From Phymatolithon calcareum (lineage: Eukaryota > Rhodophyta > Florideophyceae > Hapalidiales), in the NCBI GenBank assembly GCA_977006965.1, contig OZ345365.1, positions 372,001-436,000 of the forward strand: 64,000 bases of DNA, given 5' to 3'. The position numbers and the translations under genes are program-made. This document shows, in pieces, positions 32,012-41,626 of this stretch. Positions within the stretch are counted from its first letter, which is position 1; every line of letters starts with the position of its first letter. The notes under the pieces are model-generated. The model was not told where the DNA came from and ran no database searches. It saw only the letters and a program-made list of their open reading frames with translations.

Positions 32012-32226
32012 AGCTATGGTCAGCTTGGGATCACTGCCTTTCGGACCGTAGGCATGTTAGAATGGAGCACAATCAAGAGGATGTAGAACAAGATCAATTC
32101 CCATAGCAATACAAAGGGCAGCAGCAGATTCGATTCCGCCGACACTACACGGACAACCGATGTCAAGGACTGGATTTGGACCCAGGAGGGATGGACTAAC
32201 ATCGGATGGGGCTCCAACGCCAGATG

Positions 32227-33579
32227 TTAGGCATGTCTGTGCTTGGAAGGGTTGGAGCCCATTCGAAAATGCTGGTCTTGTTCAGAGCTTGATCGATCCT
32301 TTTTCTCAGCAGGATTATCGTACCCGCCTTGAGAGCGGATCTGCTTCATGACAAACGATGGCTGAGGACAAGAATCATGTCCACGTTTGTGCTTTGAGGA
32401 GCCACAGTCGTAGCAGAATGATGCAGAACCACTTGGTCCGACACGAGGAGGACGTGTCGAGCGATTGTTTCGGCGCTTCCCAATACGCCCTTGCAATCGT
32501 GAGGGAAGTGAGGGTCTCTGCTGCGTGGATGTTTTGCGATTTTGAAGGCTAGATTCGCGATTCTTGAGCTGCGAATTCTCTCTCGATGAAGAGTTAAACG
32601 CCAGTAGGGCCTTATTTACCCTCTGACCGATAAGATTTTCGATCTCTGCAGGGGTCATCGAAACGGATGGTTTCGGTGAGGAGGAAATGTTGCGCAAGAC
32701 TGCAACAGCGTCATCAAGATGAAGACGGCATCGGGTTCCGGAACTGAAAAGCATCTGATTGGCGGCCTTATCAGATGGCTTATTCAATTCTTTGACGCTT
32801 TTCGCAACAGACCCCAGATCGTTCACTAATTCGTTTAGTTTGGATCGAACGTGAACTGCTTTGCGAGCTGCTTTCTGGAGGGTGTCCTTCTTATAGATCT
32901 GCAAGGATCGATCCTCCCGAAGCTCTTTATGCTGACCTAAAACGTGCTCAACCTTCGAATGATCTGCAGGACTCAGACGAAGAGAGGGATCAGGTTCGTT
33001 CCGCTTGCGGGACTCGGCGAACCCGATCAACTGAAGCTTAGCACTAGTCAGGGTATCCTCGCTGAGTGATGCATTATTGAGCAGTGTGATCGCCAGAACT
33101 TCCCGAACTTGGGACGAGGCAGATGTTCCTGCGTGCATTAGATGTTCAGCTGCAAGACCACGGAACCTAGAGACGAAGGTCTGAAGATCCTCTCCCTTAC
33201 GACGACGGCAGTTTGTGACCGCATGGAAGGAAGCTATCAGTCTGGTGACGACTGCAATGGGTGGTTCAACAGCAATTATGTTGACTATTTCCCTTACAGC
33301 TTCAATTTGGTCTTCCTGATCGAAATCTGCAAGGCCGTGAGAATGAGCCTCATCGACGATAGACTTCTGAGCCGTGGGCAGACCTCGATCGTATAGCTGA
33401 CGAGCTAACGTGGCGAATACAGTCTGGTAGACGCGGTCTGTGCCCTTCTTTGCGGCTTCCGAGATGGTGGTCACCCATCTAGAAATCTCGCAACGCCAGA
33501 CCTCCATGTCCTCGGTTGGACTGAACATGGGAGTGTCTGTCGGCGAATGACCTTTCGAGGAACCAGGCGCTGGGCCCAT
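32227..33579 (-). CDS. gag: Copia Gag, intact 450 residues
   Basis: Structural protein of the virus-like particle. A long helical capsid-like region spans residues 20-290. Near residue 390 is a zinc knuckle variant CYDCGSSKHKRGHDSC (C-x2-C-x4-H-x6-C) after a basic Arg/Asn-rich stretch that would bind RNA. No stops. Its ATG lies four bases inside the LTR border, within the primer-binding site. Conservation of gag while pol decays fits selection for packaging in trans (inference). Confidence 0.8.
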   Translation of the reverse strand: MGPAPGSSKGHSPTDTPMFSPTEDMEVWRCEISRWVTTISEAAKKGTDRVYQTVFATLARQLYDRGLPTAQKSIVDEAHSHGLADFDQEDQIEAVREIVNIIAVEPPIAVVTRLIASFHAVTNCRRRKGEDLQTFVSRFRGLAAEHLMHAGTSASSQVREVLAITLLNNASLSEDTLTSAKLQLIGFAESRKRNEPDPSLRLSPADHSKVEHVLGQHKELREDRSLQIYKKDTLQKAARKAVHVRSKLNELVNDLGSVAKSVKELNKPSDKAANQMLFSSGTRCRLHLDDAVAVLRNISSSPKPSVSMTPAEIENLIGQRVNKALLAFNSSSRENSQLKNRESSLQNRKTSTQQRPSLPSRLQGRIGKRRNNRSTRPPRVGPSGSASFCYDCGSSKHKRGHDSCPQPSFVMKQIRSQGGYDNPAEKKDRSSSEQDQHFRMGSNPSKHRHA

Positions 33580-33582
33580 AAC
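33568..33582 (-). promoter_or_regulatory. Primer-binding site, half-tRNA-iMet type
   Basis: Immediately inside the 5' LTR the element strand reads GTTATGGGCCCAGCG. This is complementary to the anticodon stem-loop of eukaryotic initiator tRNA (CTGGGCCCATAAC), not to its 3' end. Drosophila copia is known to prime from such an internal tRNA fragment. Confidence 0.8.
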
Positions 33583-33859
33583 TGTGGTAGGTAGTACGAC
33601 GTGTACGTGCGGTAGCGAGCGCCTGTATCGGAAGGCTGTGTTCGAGTGGGGAGAGCGCGCGCGCAGATGGCAAAATGAAAGGGTACGAAAATACCCCCCA
33701 GACCAACTGTCTCACTCTCCTGTCTGGGTTCCTCCTTTTACTGCTTGGAAAATCCAGGAGATTACAAAGGGAGATGTGGAAGAATGTGATTGGCCATATA
33801 GTGACCAATAGCGAATAGGAGGATGCGGTGCTACACGTGTAGGCATTATGATGCCGCCA
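33583..33859 (-). repeat. 5' LTR of copia element
   Basis: 277 bp. It differs from the other LTR by roughly eight small changes and at the terminal bases (GCCGCCA versus GCCACA). Confidence 0.85.
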
Positions 33860-33863
33860 CGTA

Positions 33864-33925
33864 ACCTTGTCATAAACTTGCCCCCAAAGTCCAAATGACC
33901 ACTGCAGAGGTCATTTCGAATAGTA
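33864..33925. repeat. MITE fragment at copia right flank
   Basis: Contains AAATGACCACTGCAGAGGTCATTT, related to the end of the MITE at 26963-27199. With 28876-28911 it suggests the copia element landed in such a MITE. Confidence 0.45.
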
Positions 33926-34049
33926 GGGATATGATTAAAAAGTAGAAGCAGTAGAGGCCGAACATGAAGTCGAAAACGCTTGTATAAACCGGACCTCAAA
34001 AAGAGATGCAGAAAATGGCAGTTGATACCGTCCAAAGAAAATGTCCGAA

Positions 34050-34165
34050 ATCAAAATGAAAACGTAAGCGAAGGATTGCAGCGCAACGAAAAGTCTCTCA
34101 GGTGCAATGATAATTGACTAAGGGAGCTTCAATAAAACAGAAATCCATCCATCCATTCCAGAAAG
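34050..34165 (+). repeat. Short interspersed repeat R2, copy 1
   Basis: Matches 58415-58525: AAGCGAAGGATTG(C/T)AGCGCAACGAA to GCTTCAATAAAACAGAAATCC, ending in an (ATCC)n run. A SINE-like or LINE-tail repeat. Confidence 0.65.
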
Positions 34166-34413
34166 AAACAGGTTCATCCTTCTTGCGACAAAAAGACATG
34201 AGGGGGACTGCCAGTTCTGCGTAATAATGCCAGCATGTGCAAATACTCCGTGCGTCCCGCGTTCGAAACGTCCGTCTCACGAACCGCTACGTGTTGGCAT
34301 GACGGCATCATAAACTATCACAATGCCAGTCGTCCCATCCCCCTGTCCTGCGGCCGTCAGGAACTGTTCACCCGTCAGAGCCCCTGAACCCGCCGCGCGT
34401 CGCCCGTGCAGTA
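34166..34413. other. No recognisable gene
   Basis: Spacer; no supportable feature. Confidence 0.35.
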
Positions 34414-35932
34414 TTGGCTGCGATGTTCGCACCGCTTCTGCTCATCCGCGCCCTCGACATGGTGGTGTCGCTGCGTCGCTGCGTGCCGAATCTTCGCTCG
34501 CTGCCTTGCGGCAACTTCTCCAGCATAGTATTCTCTGCGAACGGCGTGCGCCTGCAGCGCATCTCCAACCTGTCGAATTGGGAAGCGCCAAACGTGTCTG
34601 CCGACTCGACGCTTACGATTTCCGTCTGCAACACTGGCAACTATCGCGTGCACGACACCGCGATGCGCGGCTTGAGTCTTGTCCCGACCCGCGCGCAACA
34701 TCGGGCGGGGGGCGCATGTGCGCGTGCGCGTGCAGGGGCGGGCAACTTGTACGTCACGAAGCGACTTGTCGTCGGCATCGTGCTGCCGGAGTGGGAGCGG
34801 CATGCCATGCACCTTGTGGAGCATATCAGGACGGCGGTAGTTGGAAGGGTCATTGATGGTCAAGTTGGGGATACTGTGCTAACCTCCACAACGACATGCA
34901 CAGTCTGTGCATGTCGTTGTGGAGGTTACGGACTCGGCGAATGTGCAGATTTTGCCTGGGACGCGCGATTTGCATATCGGGAAGGAAACGCTGGTCAGTG
35001 ATGTTGTGCATATTTCGCCACGTGGGGACTCGTGCGCTGAGTATGTGTAGCGGAAATGCAAGTTGGGGATTCTGCAAACGTTAAGGGGTCCGATGGGCAG
35101 GCTACTGTGTTGATTCGCGATGGACATCTGGATGATGAGACAGTTGACACTGGTTGTCTGGGTCGTGACGCGTATATGAACGTCACCAAGAACGGCGTTT
35201 CGAATGTGCGGAACGTGGCTGAGTTGCATATTTACGATGGACATCTTTCAGATGATTGTCTCGATGCCGGTAATCCTACAGGGTGCCAACGTCAATGTCA
35301 ATGTGACGAATGTCGGGAATGTGGAGGATTGCAGTGAGGTGCACATTGTCGACGCAGAGCTTGTCGATAAGATCGTTAACGCAAAGCGCGTTGATAATTC
35401 GTACATCAAGGTTGAAGCGGTGAATCTCCGCAACGTGAATGCACATTCGGTCATCGTAAACAAGGGCGAACTTGTGGATGATGTTGTGGATACCGGCGCA
35501 TTGATCGATTCGGATATACGCGTCACCCTTACGAAGGTGGGCAACGTGCGTTGGGCACACTTTTTGAACATCTACGGCGGCGAATTGGTTGATAAAGTCG
35601 TGGATGTCACTTTCGTGAAGGATACAGATGTATCAGTTGTGACCCGCGATGTGGGAAATGCGCACGCGAAGTCCTCGATCGTTATCCATGGCGGCGAACT
35701 CAGTCCGTCAGGCGCGGGAAGCTTACGATGGACTTGTACGACGTGGAAAACGTGCGCTGCGTGCCAAGTGCCGCCTTGATTATCACGCACGGTCAATTGC
35801 TGGAGAATTTCGTTGATATCATGGGTGTTGCTGCCGCAACGGACGCGAACGTGAATATTGAATCGAGCAGATATGCGCACTTGTCGCAATGGGCTATTTC
35901 CATTGTAAACGGATCCATTGCGAAAAGCCCGA
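34414..35932 (+). pseudogene. Tandem ~38-residue repeat protein, frameshifted
   Basis: A GC-rich + strand coding region split over frames starting at 34414, 34905, 35056, 35204 and 35728. The clearest part (35204-35700) shows repeats of 37-39 residues with consensus I..GELVD.VVDT...DSDI.V..T.VGNV: IVDAELVDKIVNAKRV, VNKGELVDDVVDTGAL, IYGGELVDKVVDVTFV, IHGGEL. At least seven units are traceable up to ISIVNGSIAK, where a (TTCT)n run at 35936 cuts the frame. Regular hydrophobic/Gly/Asn spacing suggests a beta-solenoid (inference). I do not recognise the family. Several frameshifts make it a pseudogene as read. Confidence 0.55.
34881..34927. repeat. Perfect 47-bp palindrome
   Basis: Two 23-bp arms (34881-34903, 34905-34927) are exact inverses around one T. 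It sits inside the repeat-protein pseudogene; the right arm fits the coding repeat (VHVVVEVT), so the left arm looks like the templated inverse. Confidence 0.9.
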
Positions 35933-36729
35933 TTCTTTCTTTCTTTCTTTTATTGCGGGATTTATCAGAGCTGGTAAACAACTCCACATCCTTACGGCTC
36001 CAGTAGACTTAACAGATACGAGTGGTACTTGATGTCCGATTCATGTCACTGGTGCAAATAGCGAGGTAGAGCTAAAGGTCATTTCCGGCAAGCACGCGGC
36101 GTGTCCATTATCGCCATAGCATGGATGCGCACGTCTTAACGTTACTTCGTTATGCTCACACCCAGCACATACTTATAGCTATTATTCTCTGATTCTAAAA
36201 CCCTTGCAGCAGACGCGAAATAGCGAGACTGAAATTGTCGGCATCGCTGTCCGGCTTGAAGTTCTCCGTTTGGAGCGAAATAAATGAACATTCCGCCCTT
36301 CTCACTGTACCGCCACTTATCCTAATCCACCGCCCTTGGGGGAGAGTAAGGTGCGCCCGCGGGGATTGCAAATTTCGAATGTTTTCTTCGCGCATGTAGA
36401 AAGCGTACACCATGAACAAATTATTTAATAATTGTTGCGATACGAAAGTGGTCCGGGCATCCTGTTGGGAACAGAGATTCCGCGCCACATGCAACGTATT
36501 CTATGCACACGCTTCTTTTTCGTGTCGATCTTTTTCGTTCAGTGTCAGCTCATGAACCCACGTACTCTCTTGCATACCGTGAAGACACCAATTGCGGCTT
36601 CAAAACGAGGAAGTCGTTGTAATGCGCAGAGAGTACTCTCAGAATTGTACGGTATATATTGGCAGGTTTTACAACAACCCGAAGCCAAAAGGGTCCGAGT
36701 AGACCAGGAGAGAAAAAGAGCGGGAGAGC
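35933..36729. other. Microsatellite and unassigned spacer
   Basis: A (TTCT)n run at 35936-35950, then no recognised features. Confidence 0.4.
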
Positions 36730-37235
36730 ATGAATGAAGGAAAGAGATGTAACGCAGGGTGTTACAGAGAGAAAAACAAAACCCCAAAAAATAGAATATT
36801 GGAGGCGACGTGCAAAACAAACAGTTGTGGTCAAGGAGGGGTGCAGGACTTTGGACTTTGCTTGGTCGAAGGACTCGCAGGCGAAAATGGGCCTGTAGGA
36901 TACGAGCGGTCGAGGCGAAAAGAATCCCAGGAAGGTGTAGAAGCTCTAGAACTCCACGCGGTCGAAGGGACGAACGGGAGAACTTCGTGCAGAATCCAAG
37001 CAATCGAACAGAAAAAATTCGACCAACTTCCACCTTCATTTAGTCAGATGAAGGAACTAGTTTACTTATACACTGCAAACGAAGCGAAACACAGCACGCG
37101 GATAGGCAAAAGACACGATCCAATCATCATGAAACAAGAGCACCGCAGCCGTGCAGCTTTGTGAGAAAGCGACGGGAAGGGTGCCAACTTTCCTCAAGTT
37201 GGGCTTCATTGTACATTTTCAATAAATACACTTAA
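36730..37235 (+). pseudogene. Unrecognised ORF, paralogue of 20417-19900
   Basis: A 144-residue frame (36730-37164) with QKKFDQLPPSFSQMKELVYLY near its C-terminus. It is followed by ACTTTCCTCAAGTTGGG and AATAAATACAC (37185-37235), the same 3' UTR as at 12345-12410 and 38290-38380. It is therefore probably the 3' end of one transposon family whose C-terminal codons vary between copies. Confidence 0.45.
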
Positions 37236-37603
37236 ACACGACAAAGCAGCGGGCGCGGCACCGTCTTCCAGCAAGTATGGAAATGCATTTGAAGAGCGTA
37301 CACGACAAAAGTGTGGCCGGTGGAACGTTGACGCGGATGAGGAGCGGAGACGACGGTGAGGTCAACTGGCTCCAATTTATCCAAATACCACGGCCTATTG
37401 GCTCTTGGTAAGTTCAGAATGTGAGGCTGCTTTGTCGTATGCTGTCAACGAGGTTCGACCGGTGCACGATGTCCATGTCTGTAGTCAATGAGCCTGTTTG
37501 CGTTCATAGCGATGTTCAATATGCTCACGATGATCATCACTATCGTGAACAAATTGTCCATCCCTCGTTCCCTACTCATTACTTTACATTCTGCAAAGAC
37601 TTT
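37236..37603. other. No recognisable gene
   Basis: Nothing supportable in this spacer. Confidence 0.35.
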
Positions 37604-37797
37604 GACATCCAGTCGCAAGCAAGTGTTGAATGACGTTTCGTCAAGGGCACACGGATGTCGCCGTGTAGTGGTGTGTTCACAGGGGAACAGCTTCGCAAGT
37701 ACCCAAAGTGACATCTCGGGAACATTTCAGATGGCCCTCAGACGTGGAGAATACATTGTGTACCTCAAATAAAATCTCGCAATAAAGAAAGAAAGAC
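37604..37797 (+). mobile_element. tRNA-derived SINE, copy 2
   Basis: Shares GCAAGCAAG, GGGCACACGGATGTCGCCGT, CGGGAACATTT and the AATAAAGAAAGAAAG tail type with the SINE at 15619. The B-box end is missing. Confidence 0.65.
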
Positions 37798-37854
37798 AAT
37801 GACGTATACACTCGTACAGTACGGGTCGTACTCTTTGCGTACCCTTTATGATAC

Positions 37855-38262
37855 CGGAGCATATAACAAAAGCAGTATGGCTGAAGAGATTGGCACCAGA
37901 GCCAGAGAGCATAATGGAGACCCTTGAATGCACGCTAGCAGAGTATGACGTTGAAGGAGAAAAAAGACTGGAATCAGAAACGGAGCTAAATGAGCTCTTA
38001 CTATTTGGCAAGACACTATAGAACGCATGGAGAACGAAGAAGGCTTTTACTGATTCGCAGAAGGCAAAGCAAGATTCGGTCGAGTCCATGAACCAACAAC
38101 CCTGTAGAGGACTGAAATTGTATTACTTTGTATCCTGAGATTTCCCGTCCGCCTTTCTTGCGGGCGTTTCGTGAGCTGCAAAAAGGTAGGTTTCATCAGA
38201 GGAGGCCTTGCCCATATCTTCGGAAGTCTGTGAAGCTTAAAAATAAACTTGAATTAAAAAAA
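37855..38262 (+). mobile_element. LINE L-B 3' end
   Basis: Matches 22511-22960 and 50397-50760 in inverse: last RT-ORF codons, 3' UTR with TTTCCCGTCCGCC, tail CTTCGGAAGTCTGTG and a terminal A-rich run. Confidence 0.8.
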
Positions 38263-38289
38263 CATGATAAAAGAAATATTTTCGGATAA

Positions 38290-38742
38290 GTATCGTCTTG
38301 AAGTGGATTTATTGAGAAGGTAACATGTGTCCAAACTTGAGGAAAGTCAGCACCTTTCTTAGCGTTCTACTACACTCGAGCCTTCAGTTGCTTTAATCAG
38401 AATTTCGCAGTATCTCTTCAATGGCTCGAGCCACGTTGTTCTCCTCTGTAAGGGTCCATGTGGTCTTCTTCAGGATATTGTTGAGTGTTCTAACTATCCA
38501 TGCTCCTTGACTGTTCATCTATTCTATCAACGTTGGGCAGATTTCTTAGATAGTGAAATACAACTCATCTTGCGCAGAGAATTCTGTGCTTGTTTTCTTT
38601 CATCCTCACTCTTGGTGCGGTAGACCATTCTCGGAAAAAGTAATTTTCCTGGCTCGGAGTTCTTCTTGGGCACATCTATCTTGGTCGTGAGTTGGCGTGT
38701 TCGATTTTCACGTGAGGCCGAGCTGAGGGTAAGTGTCATCAT
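38290..38742 (-). pseudogene. Conserved 3'-terminal ORF fragment, copy 2
   Basis: The reverse frame ends NSQGAWIVRTLNNILKK, then TEENNVARAIEEIL and stop, followed by the same 3' UTR as 12345-12410. A further open reverse frame lies at 38742-38527 upstream. Confidence 0.5.
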
Positions 38743-38814
38743 CTACAATTCTACAAATTGGCTCTCACCATTCAGCTGATGTGCAGTAATATGAAATACT
38801 TTCAAGACGAATGA

Positions 38815-38995
38815 CACTGGAGGAGAGAGATAAGGTTTGAATTGACGAATATTGTGCAGACAAGAGCAATGCAGTTCCGCAACCCAGAGGAATATACATT
38901 ACAAATAAGAGGAAGTCCATGTGATGTAAGATGACAGCTGGTAGATAGCACACTACGCCAGCTCCTGGAAATCCTGACTGATTCTTACAGAATGG
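38815..38995 (+). mobile_element. LINE L-A 5' region fragment
   Basis: Matches 59945-60125, the leader just before ORF1 of the long L-A copy (GAGGAATATACATTACAAA and CGCCAGCTCCTGGAAATC). Confidence 0.7.
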
Positions 38996-39160
38996 GGCTC
39001 ATGGGCCAGCTCAACTGTATAGGAGCACCTGCGGAGTGACCGACACTGTCAGTGGCTCAATAGGGCCGTGGGAACAACCCCGATCGCGCCGCCAACTGTC
39101 ACAAAGCAGTGCGATACTTAAGCGCATCCCGCAGGCCAAGATCGCGGTCTATGAAGTAAA

Positions 39161-39213
39161 GAGACACCCAGGGACCTCAGTTGATAGATTCAACTGAGGT
39201 CCCTGGGTGTCTC
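39161..39213. repeat. Perfect palindrome, 24-bp arms
   Basis: Arms 39161-39184 and 39190-39213 around TAGAT. It lies directly upstream of a LINE RT fragment. Confidence 0.9.
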
Positions 39214-39235
39214 GTTGCGGGCACTCAGCCCCTTG

Positions 39236-39360
39236 AAAGCAGTGAAGACCTACAAGGGGTTGATCCAACCAGGATGAGAGTATGCCATGCACCTGATTCC
39301 ATGGACGCCGAGAGTCCGGACGGCAATCGCAGCAGTTGACAAGACATAATGGACCGAATA
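39236..39360 (+). mobile_element. LINE RT thumb fragment
   Basis: Reads KTYKGLIQP and, after a TGA in place of the usual Trp codon, EYAMHLIPWTPRVRTAIAAVDKT. This is the region just after the RT catalytic core. Confidence 0.6.
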
Positions 39361-39402
39361 CTTGTGCGAAATAATATTTCGCACAATTATTCGGTCCATT
39401 AT
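39346..39402. repeat. Near-perfect palindrome, 27-bp arms
   Basis: Arms 39346-39372 and 39376-39402 with one mismatch around AAT. It joins a downstream LINE piece to an upstream one on the same strand. Confidence 0.9.
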
Positions 39403-39417
39403 CGAAAAACCCGCTAT

Positions 39418-39718
39418 ATCAGACTTAATCTTCTTAGCCGAATGTCCCTCCCTCAGTCCATGCCTATGCAATATATTCATAGATACGTTCGCCGAAGCCG
39501 CCGCCCAAGTACCAAGAATTGTGTCTGAACTTTCAGAGCAGTTATTTGCTGATGATGTTCTTCTTCAGGCAAAGAATGTCAAAGGGTTGCAAAAACTATT
39601 GAACATAGTCACGAAGTGGGCAGGCGAGAACTCCATGAAATGGAACACAAAACCAGGAAAGAGTGAGGTCCTTAAGTACAAAGGCCTCCAAAAGAAGAAA
39701 TTTTTCTTTGCAGGAAAA
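39418..39718 (+). mobile_element. LINE RT core fragment
   Basis: The + frame has LFADDVLLQAKN (catalytic FADD box) and SMKWNTKPGKSEVLKYKGL. It is cut at 39719 by the 3' end of an L-D element in opposite orientation. Confidence 0.8.
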
Positions 39719-40961
39719 GGGGATATGTGTTGATTTATTTTAAAAGCTCCCAAGGCCTCTCTACAAGAGTAACAGGGCCGCTTTCGCACGATTTTCTAAG
39801 CTAACGTAGTTCGGCTTTTCAGTATATCCTTGATTCGTATTTCTCTCCTAACAAGTGCTCTAGTGAGTCGCTTACAATCATTTTCAATTTCAGGATTAAT
39901 CTTGGATGAAGATAGAATGCATTGGAGCGCGACCAGCTCAATCACGGCTGTGACACCAAAGTATGCACCTAGTACTGATTTTCTCCAAAGAGGTGCTCTA
40001 TTGAGTTTCAGCCGCAGGCATCGCAACCGTGTAGACCTTTCTCTTACGCGGAGAACCACCGGTAGATTGTTCGAATCAGTTGGCATCTCAATCGATCTTC
40101 GCTCTTCTTCCTTTGCCCATAACTCAATTATTTCTTTTCGTCGCACTTTCTTTGAGACTGAGCCCTCCTCCGCTTTATCGAGAGCTTGCTGCAGATCTTC
40201 ATATATTTTGAGGCATTCTATGTCCTTGGTTCCCTCCTTAATGATTTCCTATCTCCCAGAATACTCATCTGCTTCATCGAGGCTCTTCTTCTGTCTCACA
40301 AGACTCGCAGAGAACCTTTCTGCTTGGTGTCTTCTGCTCATGGCTGGTGGTTCTAGTCGGCACAGAACTCGCATTCTTCCATAGTGGTGCTGGGAATATG
40401 TCCCAAAAACATACTTGAAGAATAAACCTTCTGCAGATTCGATTGTTGATTGTAATCGCTTTGTCAGTGGCGTCACGTCGAGTGCATACTCCCACTTTGG
40501 CAAAATAAGCGACTTGAAGATTCTAATGCATATCACAGGCTGAAAGTCTCGAACATTGACTCCAATATCCCGCAGTTTGTGTATGCACCCCACTGCATTT
40601 CGTACTCTTGATAATGCCATGTCGTCTGCTACGCCCTTGTGGTTCATGCTTATCCCGAGATACGAGAGCCTCCAAGCTTGATGAAGAACTCGACCCGCAA
40701 TGTGGAAGATGTGTTTCGGAAGTCCCTTGTATTTAAGGATCTCGCTCTTTCTTGGCTTTGTGTTCCAGCTCGTACTATTTTCCTTCGCCCATTTCGTTGC
40801 TATATCAAGCAGCTTCTACATTCCTTCTCCATCCTTTGATTGCAACTGGACATAGTCAGCGAACAGTTGGGCTGGTTTATCAGAGACGTCGCTGGGGACC
40901 TTCGAGACTGCTTTCGCGAATGTGTCTATGAAGATATTGTACAAGCACGGGCTCAGTACCC
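39719..40961 (-). mobile_element. LINE L-D, 5'-truncated
   Basis: Reverse strand from RT (LSPCLYNIFIDTFAKA, LFADYVQLQSKD: the usual FADD reads FADY here) through the thumb (PKWEYALDVTPLTKRL) and C-terminal charged domain (MRVLCRLEPPAMSRRHQAERF) to RIKDILKSRTTLA* and the L-D tail. Two stops only (near 40824 and 40249). At 40962 it meets an L-B 3' end. Confidence 0.8.
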
Positions 40962-41265
40962 CGTCGAGGATTGAGATTGGATTACTTTGTATTCAGAATT
41001 TTCCCGTCCGCCGTTCTGGTGGGCATTTCGTGAGCTGCACAAAGGTAGGTAGAATAGGAGGAAGCCTTGCCCATATCTTCGGAAGTCTCTGCGGCTTTTA
41101 AAGAAACTAGGAAAAAAACTCTCAATCGATTACTTTACTCACCGCCTATGGCAGACGGTGTGTTTCAACGGTCTACAAACTGGAAGGTAGCAACTGAGGA
41201 AGCCTTGCCCGTATATTCGTAAGATTGTGAGGCTTTTAAATGAATTTCAATTAAAAAATTTCTAT
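40962..41265 (+). mobile_element. Two LINE L-B 3' ends in tandem
   Basis: The first, 40962-41115, has TTTCCCGTCCGCC and CTTCGGAAGTCTCTG. The second, about 41190-41265, is shorter and more diverged. The sequence between them is unassigned. Confidence 0.65.
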
Positions 41266-41626
41266 TTCGATTTTTTTGATACTCCGCATGTTGTCCAGAG
41301 GTCGAATTGGAGGGCAGACACTGAGTCCGGGAGTAAAAGAATAGTTAATCAGATTCTTTCTTCTACTTTTACTTCAGCTACCAGATGGGGCGGCTTATAT
41401 ACCTGTGCGCTGGTGTCTGAATGACACACTAGGTCGCACAATGTAGACTAACTTCTGAGATTATTTCGGGGCTTTCCCACATTTGGGCACGCATCCCAAA
41501 TTTGGAACATTACGTTGCTCTCTCAGAATTAAACTAGCTTACATTGCAGAGATACATTCAAAGTGAACAATACCTATCGTGTCTGCACGACATATCCGTT
41601 CCAAAATGAAAAGCCTCTTGTCGAAT

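Larger units (their letters stand above)
28912..33859 (-). mobile_element. Copia-type LTR retrotransposon carrying histone H3 sequence
   Basis: A complete 4.95-kb insertion with LTRs of 276 and 277 bp about 97 percent alike by eye, and flanking CGTA (28908-28911, 33860-33863; ACGTA if the LTR-terminal A is counted). Order on the - strand: LTR, primer site, gag, integrase, linker, partial RT, histone segment, polypurine tract, LTR. RNase H is gone. Near-identical LTRs with a dead pol imply recent mobilisation in trans. Confidence 0.9.

Noticed and set aside
34881-34927. Perfect hairpin as a rho-independent terminator
   Set aside because: No T-run follows, the DNA is eukaryotic, and the arm is coding-like.
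35056-35337. Separate small secreted Cys-rich protein
   Set aside because: It is one frame of the frameshifted repeat protein; the Cys-rich end arises from reading out of frame.
36545-37039. Reverse-strand 164-residue ORF
   Set aside because: It overlaps the forward ORF whose module is conserved at 20417-19900; the reverse frame shows no such conservation.
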